A stretch of DNA of 64,000 nucleotides, from positions 2,480,001-2,544,000 of the forward strand of contig JAQQWL010000015.1 of NCBI GenBank assembly GCA_038363925.1, given 5' to 3'. Under the pieces are notes generated by a model. It searched no databases. It was not told the origin of the DNA and was given only the letters and a program-made list of their open reading frames with translations. This stretch comes from Apiospora phragmitis. Lineage: Eukaryota; Ascomycota; Sordariomycetes; Amphisphaeriales; Apiosporaceae. Of this stretch, positions 12,170 through 26,873 are shown in pieces. Numbering within the stretch: position 1 is the first letter of the stretch; every line of letters begins with the position of its first letter. The position numbers and the translations under genes are program-made.

Positions 12170-13801
12170 ATGACCTCGCAAGATTGGCCGGATGACGCTG
12201 CCAGCAGCAGCGGTCATGATCCTTCTATCCTGCCCGACGACGAGCGAAGACCCCTGTGAAACCAAAGCGCGGACCCGACAAGCAGCCAAGAAAACGTCAT
12301 CGCACAGGCCAGATGATGCTAAGTAAGTACTTCATCTCCTTTAGCTTGGGTATTAACCCGTTAGTGTCGATTCCATGAGACGAGTGGAATGCGACGTCAC
12401 TGACACTTGAGAGAAAAGAGCTCATCACCAAGACCACCATTCCGCCGAGTTCGCTTCCGGACTCCCAGGCAATTTCGGTTGTGTGCTCCCGAAGCTCACT
12501 AGCAACTAATATGAACTGACACTAACACGGTTTGTGTAGTCGTGATCTACAAATGGGTCCCCTCGCTTTCCGGCAAGATCATGACGCCCGCGGACGAGAT
12601 GCCGGGAGTATGGCACCTTCAACGATCCCTGGAAGACGACGCCATGCTCGAAGCCGCCATCTGCCACGAGCTACTCGTGGGTTCGGACGACACCCGCAGC
12701 CACGAGGACTAAACGGCCTACCTCGGCTTCCTCACGCGCTCCATCGCACGCCTGCGCCGCGAAATCCGCTCCCTCAGCGCCGCCCCGGGCTCCGGCGGCC
12801 CGGTCATGCTTTCCGACGCGTCCCTCGTGACCGCGTACGTGCTCGCGCTCGCGGGCGCGCCGGCGGCGGTGGCGGAGGAGGTGCAGCTTTCCAGCCGGAC
12901 CGGGCTCTTCGGCGATCCCGTCTTGGCGTCCGACAGCTACCGGAGCGGCGGCCGCTTCAAGGCCTTCTTCGAGTCCACCCATTTCGCACAGGTACGCCGC
13001 CTGACGCAGCGGCGGAGCACCCAGGGCACCACGACGAAAGTGCCCGAGGTGCTGTCCCACGTGCTGCTGCTGTACGCCTCGTACCAGCTCCTCCCGCCCG
13101 GCTACGCCTTCCCGCCGAGCAACTCGCCCTCGCCGCGCAAGGCGTGGCCGCCCATCGGGCGTCCGTAGCCACCGGGACCGATGACACGCTATTACTAGCC
13201 GCCGAAGAAGCAGACTTCCTGCACGTGGTCCGCTGCCTGCGCGTCATCTGCCGGCTCAGCAGCTTCGAAGAAGCCGCCCGCGACGACGACGTCCTGGGGG
13301 CGCGGCCAAGGCCAAACAGTGGTATACCTGTCTGCGGACGTACATCGGGGCCGCCCAGCACCAGCTGCTGAGCATCCGCCGCGCGCCGACCCGGCCATGG
13401 GCGCCCTCGTCTTCGCGTACGGGGTCGTCGGGTACGTCGTGGCCCCGGACTGCCTGCGGCTGCTGGCCGGGAACCTCGTGGATGCGTTACAGGCGTCTAG
13501 GTACACAGAGGGCCAACCGCCCGAGCTCCTGTTCTGGGCGGCGATGCTTGGGGCGATCGCATCAGCGCCTAAGCCAGGGATTATCATGAAACCTGGAGCG
13601 GATAAGGCAGCAGCTGATTGCCTGCGCACGTCACGTTATTTGATTGCGAAGGTGGGGCGACTGGCGCGAATACTTGGTCTTCGAAGCTGGGAGGAAGCCG
13701 AGATTGTACTGAAAGACTTTATTTGGGCGGGACATGTGTGCGACACGGGGGCAAGATACATATGGAATCTCGCAAACCCAGCGGGCCGGTTGCTGTCTTA
13801 A
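12170..13801 (+). pseudogene. Disrupted fungal transcription-factor-like gene (Fungal_trans_2-type C-terminus)
   Basis: From ATG 12170 the frame runs into a basic stretch KPKRGPDKQPRKRHRTGQ after a one-base slip near 12250. A plausible intron follows (12323-12539, GTAAGT...TGTGTAG, with an ACTAAC branch site). Exon 2 carries a long GC-rich protein with features of Fungal_trans_2 (DUF3468-like) regulators: YLGFLTRSIARL, LSDASLVTAYVLALAGA, and near the end ELLFWAAMLGAIAS and LGLRSWEEAEIVLKDFIWAG before CDTGARYIWNL. It is broken by an in-frame TAA at 12710-12712 and by apparent single-base losses near 13156, 13298 and 13380, each beside G/C-rich runs. No Zn2Cys6 cluster is visible upstream. It is either a pseudogene or a gene damaged by assembly errors; only the TAA needs a substitution. 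Confidence 0.55.
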
Positions 13802-14136
13802 TAGCTTGGGGTATGTATGCACGAGCGTAATGCTGGACTGTTCACCAACAGCATTGAAAAATCGTTGGAAATCATAATCGGATTATGGTATGCTGGGAAT
13901 GTGTGACCCGAACGCCAGTGCCATGCCTCCCCTTTTCATTTCCTTCGTAGGTAAGCTCTCATTACAATTGGTTTGCCCGATCCGACCTCTTCCTTCAGGC
14001 TGCCGTGGAGAGCCCAAAAAAGATGGGTATTGCAGCGGTTTTGTTCTCGTTGCTGGTAACATCGAGGGACATATTAAAAGCCTCGAGTCCCGACTGAAGA
14101 TGAGATGAGATGAGGTCAAGAAAACCCTAGAAGGGA
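13802..14136. other. Intergenic region between convergent genes
   Basis: This region holds the 3' flanks of the regulator-like gene (plus strand) and SRP54 (minus strand). The overlapping ORFs at 13883-14119 show no recognisable protein, and I see no other feature. Confidence 0.5.
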
Positions 14137-15776
<1,640 letters not shown>

Positions 15777-18700
15777 GATGGGTGTGGGCGGCTATGCAGC
15801 CGTTGCGACGAAGGGGGTGTTTCTGGTTGATGATGTCGCTGTGGAAGTCAGTCTACCACCAGGTGCCACTTCTTCGTGCTGCTGCTTGCTTCGCTAAACG
15901 TGTATGATTGATTCCGCTCTCGTGGGGTAAACTGTCTTACCTAAGCGAATGGGCGCAAATGCTCCGTGGGGTTTGTGGAGTGAACGTTTCTCCGATGGCC
16001 GACATAGACCCACTGATGGTTGATACAGGTAACCTACGCACACACCGTGCATCAATTGACTGACTGCCTCAGCAGCACCAATCAATCAATCAAATTGAAG
16101 ACTGAAGTCAACATCGCAATCGTCAATTTAGAAGAACCATAATGAAGCCAGACTTGACTTGAAAGGTTTTGTTATAGGATAAGACTCTGTACACTTACTC
16201 TGGTCAAGTACAACTTGCTCATGGACCATGGCTTTTTCTCCACGCTCGCACATTCATCACTCTCACCTTTCTCTTGCTATATACTTGCTTACTTAATTAA
16301 ACATGGTCCCTGAATATCACCTGCCGCTACTTCACGTTGCTCTATAGCCCAGTTTATTGAATAAGTAGGCCAGTTCATTTATTAGGTGGTATATGGCGAC
16401 TACTCCTTCTCAACAAGCCTTTACCCAGTCGGCCAGGCCATGAGTTACCTACTCGATTCAATCAAAGCCTGTCGGCATTGGCGCGTGGGTTAAAGTAGCA
16501 GTATCTACTAATATGGTGTAATAGATCTATTTGCCCTACATCCAGCTTAGGGGGAATCCCCCCTTTTTAGCGCACGAACGTACAAGACCAGGTCAACTGC
16601 TCTTTGTGCTCAGGTAGGCTTGCATATATCAAAATAAAAAACAGGTTTCTCGAGAGAGCAACATCTGTTTGGTCATTCTCCCGTCCGACTCGATAGGGCT
16701 TCGATTCACTGAGATATAGTATACTGCGCCAGAGACTGACCTCCGTGTAACGTACGTGGTGCCTAGAGATCCACATAGGCTCACTGTAGGATGTATACAT
16801 TGCACCAGGATAGATCTTATGCTCAATATAAAGGTCATTAGACTTGACGCGAGTACGTTGGGACTCGTAGAGTATGTAGATTGTATCTTTATCATGCAGT
16901 GAACTGGGAAAGGACGAACCATATCGTTTGTTGGCAAATCCCTGGTGGCAATTTGCGCTGAACAATCGTTAGGGGGTTGATATCAGGAAGATCATGACTT
17001 GAACTAGACGGCATGACAATTTGGAATCTTACCAGGTGCCAGGCTCGAACTGGTTAAGAGAGGCAACGCCCTCGATTCTGTGAATGCAAGTTGCTATCTC
17101 GCAGCAATGTTCATCCTAGCCAAGCGCCACAGCTTTTGGTACCGAGCTTGACGCTTGAGTGGGGCTCAGTATGTTCTTGTTCCCTCCTACAGTCGGGTAC
17201 TGGTGGGTGTACCTGAAGCTTGACTTATTGGTGGCTCCGATAGGCTGCTCACACGCCACACGTCATGATCAGACTCCGAGGTTAGTCGTTAGGCAATGCC
17301 AAGGACGATGTTGCATGCAGAATGATGAAATACATATAAGGTTTTATATGCTTATCTAGAGATGATGAGCGCAGGGGTGTCGTGTTCACAATGCCATGCA
17401 TGGAATCCGCGATCCGCATTACCCGTATGCATCGGATATAGAACCGAATATGACCAAAGCTTAACATAACCCCCCACGAGCGGGGGACGTCTGCTTAAGG
17501 TAGTACCTTCCCAGTCAAGAAATTCAGATAAGTCTGTGAGGCCAAGGACAATATGCAGAAGGGTTGATCTTGAGTCAAGACGGTAAGGCGTGCATTCTGC
17601 ATGTCGGTAGATGAGTACTACTTTCCTATTCGGGAAATAAACGTCCCTCCAGTTGGGGCTCTGGGGTTGGTCCGTTCTTGTGATGCTAGGAGGAATGTCC
17701 TGTGCTGTATTTGGGGTTCTATCCTTTCGTCATCTGGTTGGTAGCCTGTAATGTCGTGATAAGTGCCGTGATGAAACATGACGTATGGTGTCTGATAGCA
17801 AGCCTCAGAGAAATGATATCGAGTCTGATATCACGACCATGAGAGTTTTGCCCCTGGTTGTAAGGTCCTAAGTCAGTGCGGTTGCAAGTATATTGTGGCA
17901 TATACTGTTGTTTCAAAGAACAGGGGAAGAAGGGCGAGACAGCATCCAACTGAACATGCCACTTACAGCTCCCAGCATGTGTGTCAATAGGTGTACTTGA
18001 AGCCGTTACGGATAAGTGCCGATCACGTTCTACATGAGGCTTGATATCTTATACTGGTGTATACTCACTGTGGAGATGATTGACACAACTTTATTTACTA
18101 TCCACTGCGCAAACATGGTTGCTGTGCTTATCAGCTACTACGGTTTTCATCCACTATATCTTACATCAGAACGTTCAAGAAAGTAATCTATGGCACTCAA
18201 TGAAACGTGGAATAGCCCAAGCCACCTATCCTGAGTGGTTCAATGATTCGATGTACTTTCAAGCGATGCCGGAGGTTACGATGATCATGGATATTTCCAA
18301 CCACCTACAACGAATTGTAGCCATCATTGCTTAAAGCGACCACTCCTCGGGAGAGGTATCTAACTGTTATCTACATGCAATATTCTCAAAGATGCCCTGT
18401 AGGAATGTCATAGTTGATTGCAGAAATATATTGTACATCTAGTCTTGGGCCCAGTCTTGACTTTTGCGGTTAAATTAGCAGATCTACATGTACATGCCAT
18501 GAAGGGGGCGACATGCTGGCCTAGGTAGAATTTGCCCCGCACTCTGATAAAAGCTACATGCTATTTTGTGTACTCAGCCCAATCCCAATGTTCCTGATTT
18601 CAAAAAACCCAATAGCATCCTATTTCGATGCTGGCTGTTGTGGCAGATGTAAATCACTGGACTCGGAGTTTAGCATGCTAACGCTCGCGTGAGGGGGGTT

Positions 18701-21609
18701 GCATCTGTACGGTCGGTCTACCTGCCTATTCGTGACAAGCGACCTCCCAAAAGGCGTTCGGCCGAGACACTGGACAGGGGTGGTTTTGACAGGCGACTAG
18801 GGTGTCTGGGGCTACCACCCCTGGCGTCAATCCCTGTAATCATTTGCAGAATTGCAATGGCAGTTGCAACCAACCAACAACCTTCCTGAGCTTACGACCG
18901 ACCATACCTGTTTTCTTTCCGGGCGTGAGCGTGTGCAGACCATCGCATCGATGCTTTCAGGTGGTAGCGACACCACTGCAGTGACACCCTCTCCTCTTTA
19001 GGGTTGCAGAATCACAATACATCCCTTCGAAGTCGAAATGTCTCCAATGAGGAAGCAAACATCCTCGGCCGTCATAGCACCCTCGGTTGAGTGCGGGTGA
19101 GGTTACAGTACATAGCTGCCACCATTATCAGATCGGCATTTTGAGATATGTCCTTGATATGTTATGCCATTCCACCTGTCGCTTCCAGAAGGTAATATCT
19201 CGCACCTTCCATGTTAGTTGGGTCTGTCAATTCAAGTCACAAGATTGAGTTTGGCGCGCCCAGTGGGAACGTTGTTGCCTATCTCTGCCACGCAAGAGAA
19301 CCAAAGCAGGCAGCACCATGGAACCGAGACGGTAAAGGGCGATGACTGGAGTAGCTCTCTACCAGTTCAAACAGTTGATGTTGACAAAATCCAACATCAG
19401 GAATGCTTATGGAGTATGGTGAGTGCAGTTCCGAGAACAGGCTGAGTTTAGGTTTGGCACGATCGCTGGGGCCCGGTCGAGGTAGCGTCCGCTGTGGATG
19501 CTCATGTCCAGCATTCCATCCAGGATTTCCCTCGTTCATCTCCATTTCCCCATCATATGCAATGCCCTGTTCGTGGCCTTCCAAGGTTATCTCTTCATGA
19601 TCCATTTCTGGATCGGGATCGCCAGCTCAAGACGCCTGCACGATACCCAAACCATCACCACCGACTTGGCCATCTGTCCTCTTTCTCTCGATTCATTCGT
19701 GGATATCAACCCGCGCCATACTTGTGATACTGCAGACCCCTGGAGCGCCGCGTTCCTACTCCGTGCGACAGGACAGGGAGCTTCACCATCACGAGATGAT
19801 TGATCGTCCTGCTTTCTAGACAAGCCAGTCTACAGCATTCACATGCTTCTGTACTTTACCTGGTCGGGATTGGGTCTGCCACGGTCCATGTCGATGCGGC
19901 CCTTCTCGCATTCGCAGCTTTGACCCATATTTGTCCCAGCTCTCTAAGCATGTCGCCAGTCTTGCGCCGAATGTCGCCAGTCCTGTGCAACGGCCGGGCT
20001 CCGGTCCAACTAAGGCTTGCAACATGAGCGATACTTGCCTCCAGATTCCTATCATCTGACAGCAACTGCGCCGAGGCGAAATATCTCTCGACGGGGAAGC
20101 GGAGCCATGCCCGTCGTTCGGCGCTGAAGCGCCAATGCCTAGGGTATTCAGTCACTTCTGCTTACCAAGTGCTTACGAAGCATTTGCCCAGCTTTCTGCC
20201 TTGCCTCAAAGAGTTCGCCCATGGCTCGACGTCCAATACAAGCTTGATCGACTCCGCCGAGGATCTGTTCCCTTCAATTCTGCCGGCTCGTACGTTGCAT
20301 TCCTCCCGCGAAAGCCGCGTCGGCCGCCTATGGGGCTCATCTTGTCGTCTGTGATTCGGCATGTGTGTCTCGAATCAACCATCAGCAGTGTCCACACTAG
20401 ACATCAAATTCCGTCTGGGCAATCAGCCCAGGTTTGCAGTCGACATTCTTCCGTCTTGAAACCTACTACTCGAATCCTTCCAAGCTCATTTGGCTAACTG
20501 GAATGGACGCGTGGCTAACCCGGTCAACCGCGAGATTGATTGAGCTTTGGGTTTCGAACCGCCTTGCTCTCAACCACGGCTCATTCCATCGGAGTGTAAC
20601 CTAAAGCACCACTAGCTGACGGAGGCAGGACTTGTATCTGGGATCCAGGCATGTTCTACCATCAGCCGCTGGACTAGAATCGATCTCAAAGCCAATCTTT
20701 CATCTCCACTTCTTCGGCGTAGCGAGCCGCGGCGATCTAACACGAGGGAAAGTGGAGGAATATCTTTCTGATATGCGTCGATCTCGATGATCAACCCTCC
20801 CCTGTGCTCAAAGAGACTTGTAAATGTCTCTAAAATCTCACTGAGGATGCTCTTACTCACTGCCTGCTGCAGATACAGCGTGGCAGCCTCTTTGTCCACC
20901 TCATCCAGACTGCCCTGGCACATTCGTCGGCGCTTCTTTCCTCATTAGACACCCACACAAGCGTGAATGTGCCTCAAGCGATGGTGCATCAAATTTTCTC
21001 CAATTCTCATTCGATAATGATTGTATGAGTATACAACATTCCTCCGCTCATTCCACAATAACAGTTCATACAATTACGTCATACGAATGAGCTCATACGG
21101 ATTGTCTCCAATGCAATTGCAGATGATTTGCCAAGACAGGCAAGTCTGAAGCGCGGGTCGTAGCATTGTTCACGGGATGAACAAGATGGTAGTATATCGG
21201 GCTCCTCCGTAGGCCCGGCCACTCTCCTTCAAAGGATACTCCACGATGGCGATGGACCTACACCATCTGCAGGCGAACGGAATGAGAATGATCTTCTGGA
21301 TAAATTGTTGTTTGGCGATACGGAAGCAAGCCGCCGGACATCATGGACGACTTAGGAAGGTATCGCATCGTCCTCCTTGGTCAACCAGCACGGTCTTTCG
21401 AGGGTGTTTCGTAACAGAAATATTGATGGTATGGTTCCTACTGGGGAGCCGAAGGACCTATTTATACCGCTGGACATCTCGACCCTCAAGCGAGGAGTCT
21501 AGAGGGGTTTGGAATTCATCCTCTTAGCGAACCACTACCAGTTACTTTTCCGTCGGCTCTAAGCACGACTTAATCTATCTTGCCCTTTTCCCACAACCCT
21601 CTCAGATCT
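15777..21609. other. Long gene-poor region, no supportable gene
   Basis: Nearly 6 kb of ordinary composition without a convincing gene. 15777-16100 holds the presumed SRP54 promoter and leader. ORFs at 16567-16965, 17719-17949, 18080-18334, 19279-19605, 19856-20155, 20135-20497 and 21246-21527 are short, often overlap on opposite strands and show no known motif. The minus-strand ORFs between 19280 and 20950, for example the 103-codon frame at 20612-20923 with an amphipathic helix-like sequence, could be pieces of an old decayed gene, but no family could be recognised. Confidence 0.4.
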
Positions 21610-24600
21610 ATGGCGTCAGTTCCGGAACAGCTGCTCCGGCCTGTCCACCTTGGGCAAGCCGTTGTGGCCAATGTCGACCTTTCTGACCCTCTTTGCTTCA
21701 GTTTTGGGGCGAATGAACGTTCCGCTTTCCCAACTGTTACGTCGGCGTTCTTTCACCATGCCGAAGCTAGGCCCGCTGACACTGCGGCTCGGGACCTATC
21801 CGGGACTTCTCCACGTGAGATAACCTACTCTGAGCTAGCGTCCCAAAGCCGTCGTCTCGCTCTCCAACTGCGCAATCTGGGCGTTAAACCCGGCGACCGG
21901 GTCCCCCTAGTTGTTAAGCGCAGCATTGAAATGCTAGTCGGCATTCTTGCTGTATTGGCATGCGGTGCACAATACGTACCCCTCGACGGGGGAGTTGTGC
22001 CGGACTCCACGCTCAAAGTCGTGCTGCAGCAGAGCGGCGGTGGCCTTGCTCTCTGCCTCTCTTCCACTGCGTACCGGATTACCGGGCTTGATGGCGTCTC
22101 CTGCAAAGTTGTTATTATAGGCGACAACGACACCTCCAATGATCTAACGAATGAGCACGAAAGCTATCCTTTCGAGGACGGTTTCGTTGATCTCGCTAGA
22201 GAGGATTCCGGCTGCTATGTTATTTACACTAGTGGCACCACCGGAACGCCCAAAGGCGTCAACATCAGTCACAAAAACGTGACCAACCTCGTGTGTCTTG
22301 CGCCCGGCAACCTGGGCATCCAGCCAGGCACAAGTGTAGGGTCCGTCCTGAATATCAGCTTCGACATGGCGGCATGGGAGATCTTGGGTTGTTTATGCAA
22401 TGGAGGAACGCTTGTCATGCGAGGTTCAAAATGGGAACCTGCCCTAGAGCAGATTAATGTTCTCATTTGCACACCAAGCATTCTAGCCAAGTACAGCTCA
22501 GATGCTTACCCCTCCATCAAGGTGGTCGCCACGGCTGGAGAGCCAAGTGGCCAAAGAATCGCCGACACCTGGGCCACACATGGGACCTACTACAATTGCT
22601 GTGGCCCTACCGAGACAACCATCGTGAACACGATGCATAAGCACCACCCAGGGGCGACCTGACTATTGGCGCCCCTACTCCCAACAACTCGGTCTACGTC
22701 CTTGATGAGGATCTAAATCCTGTTCCCTTTGGGGAGCCTGGCGTGATGTGGGCTGGTGGACGTGGCATTTCGCGAGGCTACGTCGGTCTGCCTGGCGCTA
22801 CTCTCGCCAAGTATAAGCCAGACATCTTTCTCAATGACGGAAGCCTCATGTACAACACTGGCGACCTGGGCCGGTGGAGATCGGACGGGTCACTCGACAT
22901 CCTTGGCCGTGTCGACGACCAAGTCAAGGTCAAAGGCTTTCGAGTAGAGCTCGATGGCATCTCTGCATCTATCAACAGCTTCCCCAATGTTCGCCGAGCC
23001 ACAGCCTTACTGGTCTTAGGTGAGATCCATGGCTTTCTGGAACCTGCGTCTATCGATCTCGATGCGCTGCGTGAGCACCTCACAGCTCGTCAGCCGTATT
23101 ATGCTGTCCCATCTCACTTCCACAGGCTCGAAGCTCTGCCAGAGACTGGAAATGGCAAGCTCGACAAGAAGGCCCTGCGTCGAATTGCCGATCCTAGTCT
23201 TGCCACTGATGAGATTGTACTCAGTTCTGGTGCATCAAGCAGCATAATGTCCGAGACCACGACCCAAGATTCTTCAGGCGCCAGCTCACCACTTACATCT
23301 CTCAGCACCCATAGCAGCACAATCTTCTCGGAGAAAAAGCCACAGCTGGATCTCACAGGCGACATCCCCGAGAAGAACATCCGGAAGCCGTTCCGAGGTA
23401 TCGTCTATCGAATCTTTATCGTGTACCGTTTCTTGTTTTTCCTCGTTGGTCTCTCCAACCTCGCTGCTCTGATCGCCATTTTCGTTACCGGCGTCGACCG
23501 ACACTGGCTCAGCACCATGACCGCTATTAACCTTGCCTTGGCCGTCATGATGCGACAGGACTTTATCATCAATGCACTCTACACTATTTGTTGCTCAGTC
23601 CCCAAGTCGTGGCCCTTGTGTATTCGCAGTCGATGCGCCAAGATCTACCATTTTGGCGGCATGCACTCGAGCGCCGCCGTTTGTGCTGGGATCTGGCTTC
23701 TGGCTTCGAATATTGCCAGTGTTACCTGCCAGGCCCTCCCCGACACCTGTGCAGGCACCAAGCTGCGACAGTCAGTGGCTACTGCCGTCGTCTCGTGGCT
23801 ACTCACCGGTCTCTTCCTTTTCATGTTCGTCTTCGCTTACCCAACCATGCGCAAGCGCTACCACGACGTCTTCGAGAGGGTACACCGCTTCGTCGGCTGG
23901 ACTATGCTCGGGCTCTTTTGGGCCCAGGTTGTTCTTTCCACTAACGACAACAAGCCTCCAGGCCAAAGCCTGGGCGCCGCATGTGCACGCGTCCCGTCCC
24001 TCTGGCTTCTTGCCGTCGCCACTGGCTGCATTGCCACCTCTTGGCTGTTCCTGCGCAAGGTCCCGGTCGAGGCCGAGGTGCTGTCGGACCATGCCGTGCG
24101 TCTCCACTTCGACTACACGGTCCCCGTCAACGGCAGCTTCACGCGCATCTCTCGGCGACCCCTGGTAGAATGGCACTCTTTCGCCACCATTCCTGCGCCG
24201 AAGCCCGCCAACGGGCGCAACAAGGGCTACTCGCTCGTCGTGTCCAATGCGGGCGACTGGACCAAGCAGGCGATCCAGAACCCGCCGACGCATCTCTGGG
24301 TGCGCGGCGTGCCGACGTGCGGCGTGATGCGCATCGCGACCCTGTTTTGGCGCGTCGTCGTCATCGCGACGGGGTCCGGCATCGGCCCGCTGCTGGGCCA
24401 CATCCAGGAGGCGTCATGCCCGACGCAGCTGATCTGGTCGACGCCGAACCCCGAGAAGACGTTCGGCGCGCCCCTGCTGGAGACGATTTACCAGAAGATC
24501 CCCGACGCCGTCATTCACGATACGAAGCTGCTGGGCAGGCCCGATTTGGTGCGCATTGGGTATAATCTTTGCCGCAGCTTCGGGGCTGAGGCGGTTATTA

Positions 24601-24689
24601 TCATTGCGAATGAGAAGATTACGAAGAAGGTCGTTTACGGGCTGGAGACGCGCGGGGTGCCTGCGTATGGGGCGATTTGGGACAGTTGA
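21610..24689 (+). CDS. NRPS-like adenylation domain fused to a ferric-reductase-like membrane oxidoreductase; one apparent frameshift
   Basis: The predicted ~1026-residue protein starts at ATG 21610. The N-terminal half is an ANL/NRPS adenylation domain: YTSGTTGTPKG (A3, residues 206-216), FDMAAWE (A4, 251-257, with the Asp typical of amino-acid activators), NCCGPTETT (A5), YNTGDL (A7, 415-420), GRVDDQVKVKGFRVE (A8) and NGKLDKKAL (A10, about 515-523). No LGGxS carrier motif follows; a Ser/Thr-rich linker leads to about six hydrophobic segments (from ~600) with His residues in YHFGGMHS and ERVHRFVGW that could bind haem, then a cytosolic part with TGSGIGP (about 923-929), a nucleotide-binding motif of ferric-reductase/TmpA-type flavoproteins. 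One G is missing in the run at 22651-22654, shifting the frame between A5 and A7. It may activate an amino or other acid and reduce or oxidise it at a membrane; the product is unknown. Confidence 0.85.
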
Positions 24690-25002
24690 GGGAGGGTGGT
24701 TTAGGGCGATTTGGCGAAATGGCGATGAATGGATTTGGGTCTCGATAGGTAGGTTTGGTTGGCACTCTTTGGGTTTCTTCTTTTTCTTTTTCAAGGGGCT
24801 GTATTACATGTTTCAAACTCTCCTATCGGATGTTTTCTCAATGTAACTTACTCAAATGGATGTATATATGGAAGTTTATGGCCTCGGAATACGCGACCAC
24901 AGTGGTACAGAGATATGGGAACTGGAAGACAATCGCTTTTTGTATATTTGTTGCGGAGAGTTATTATATACCGAAACTCATGACAAACGAAAATACATGT
25001 AC
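24690..25002. other. 3' flank of the adenylation gene up to the transposon
   Basis: Contains a T-rich stretch (24770-24795) and short meaningless ORFs. It ends at the TA target duplication of the DNA transposon. No gene is seen. Confidence 0.5.
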
Positions 25003-25004
25003 TA

Positions 25005-25047
25005 AGCCAGCTGACGGTGCTACGGTCACCCCATGCAACGGCGACCC
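25005..25047 (+). repeat. Left terminal inverted repeat of the 25005-26916 transposon
   Basis: 43 bp, GC-rich, immediately inside the TA duplication. It keeps near-normal composition although the adjacent interior is heavily RIP-mutated. Confidence 0.9.
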
Positions 25048-26873
25048 CTAAATTTAGATAGCCCCTGATAATATTATATATAAATCAGTATATAAACTAG
25101 TTAGCTTTTGATTTATAATTAATTAAATAATACTATCGTTTTTTTTTCTTTTCCTCTTTCCGATGGGCCGTAAACTTAACGAGTTAGTACTATAACGCGC
25201 GATTTAAGATGTTATAAATAGCTCGTTAATAAAATAAGCCGCCGAGAAGTATAATATTCCTGGAATAATTCTAAGGGCTCGGATTTACGGCCGTAAAACT
25301 ATAAAATAACGGAATAAGTCCTTTTAAGCTTTAATAATAGCGGAAAAGTTTTAAATCGTGACTTAGTGTTTTATATAATATAATTTAAGCTATTTATCGG
25401 CGTATATTATTTTTTAGATATTTGCTTAACGGATTTTTTAAACTAATGGAATTAATATAATCTTTAGTAAGTATTAAGTTAAAAAATTTATTACTTATTA
25501 TTCATTTATTAGTATTATTTTTTTTAAGAGGATAGATTTCTTAAAGCTTAACGTAACTTTTGTAAAGAAAATTATCGAGTTTTTCGAGCGGCTTAATAAT
25601 TTTATTTAAAATCGATCCCTTTAAAGTTTCGGTTTAACGTTAACGAGATCGGTAATTAGCTCGGCTATAGAACGAATATAATAGTTATTAGACTTGTTAA
25701 AATAAAGAGAATAGTAGTTATAGACTCTTTTAATCGAGAATAAGTTTTTATGGTCGAATATAATAACGCTTTAGGCCGAGTTTTACTTTTTTTTATTATA
25801 TTTAAGGGTTAATAAGTTTAGTAATAATAGTTTTTAAAAAAGAGGACTTACTAATAAATATTATAAAGGATTAAGTTTTTACGGTATTCTTTAAAGGTTA
25901 GACTAATAAGGAGCTAGTTTTAATATAGTTAAATAAAGTTTTTATTTTTTATATAAAGCTTAAAAACGAGGATTAATAGCGGCTTATTATTTTAGATAAT
26001 TACGCTAGTTATATAAGTAAGGACTTTATTATAATATATTTAAAGTATAAAATATAGCTTTTTTTTCCGGTATACTCGTTGTATTTATTATAACCTTTAG
26101 ATTTTAATTTTTTTAATATATTAAAAAATATTTATTATTAAAAGGTGACCCTATATTATATAAGGTTTAATAATATAAATATAAGTAAAAAAGATTTTTT
26201 TCGATATTATGAATTAGTTAAAAGGTTTATTTTTCGGCCGTATATAATAATTGGCGGTTAGGCCGTAATTAGTATATTTTTTTACGATATTAATAAGCTT
26301 TTTAATAACTGGAACCGGAGGATAGAAAACTAGGTAGAAGTAAGATTATTTAAGCTTCCCCCCGACGTTTTTAATAAATAATTCTCTTTTATAGCGTTAT
26401 TAATATTTATGATTAGTCGCTAAATTAAAGAGTTAGCGGATACGTTTAGTAGTAATAATATTATTTTCGATAGCGCGACGCGCCGGGTTTTATTCCGGAA
26501 GCTTTAAAAGAGTTTAAATATTTTAAACGGCTAGATCGGTTAATTAGAGCACGAGAAGTTAGTTTTAAAAAGTAATTTAAAGAAAAAAAGAGGTAAAAAA
26601 AGAAAAGAGTAATATTTAATTTTAATTAGAAGTTTACGCGTATACGAGATGTTATAGTAATTAAGAGGGAGATGAATAGCGTTATATCGGAACCCTAGGC
26701 TATTACTTTTTATCGTCGGCGCCGGAAGCCGTTATAATTAAATCTAACTTTAAATCTGAGATTAAAAGTGTTATAGAAGCGTTTCGGGATTGAAATAGTA
26801 TTTTTAAGATTTTATATTAATTTTTAATTAAATTATTCGTATTATTATTATGTAATATTATTATTAGTTTTTA

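Noticed and set aside
12671..13629. Long minus-strand ORFs (129-144 codons) opposite the regulator-like gene
   Set aside because: They are antisense shadows of a GC-rich coding region, with Arg/Gly/Ala-rich low-information translation and no motifs.
16567..16965. 132-codon minus-strand ORF
   Set aside because: No domain, no splice signals, unusual composition, and an overlapping ORF of similar length in another frame; likely chance.
23799..24565. ORFs of about 200 codons on both strands within the adenylation gene
   Set aside because: GC-rich third-position shadows of the real frame; the real frame has A-domain and oxidoreductase motifs.
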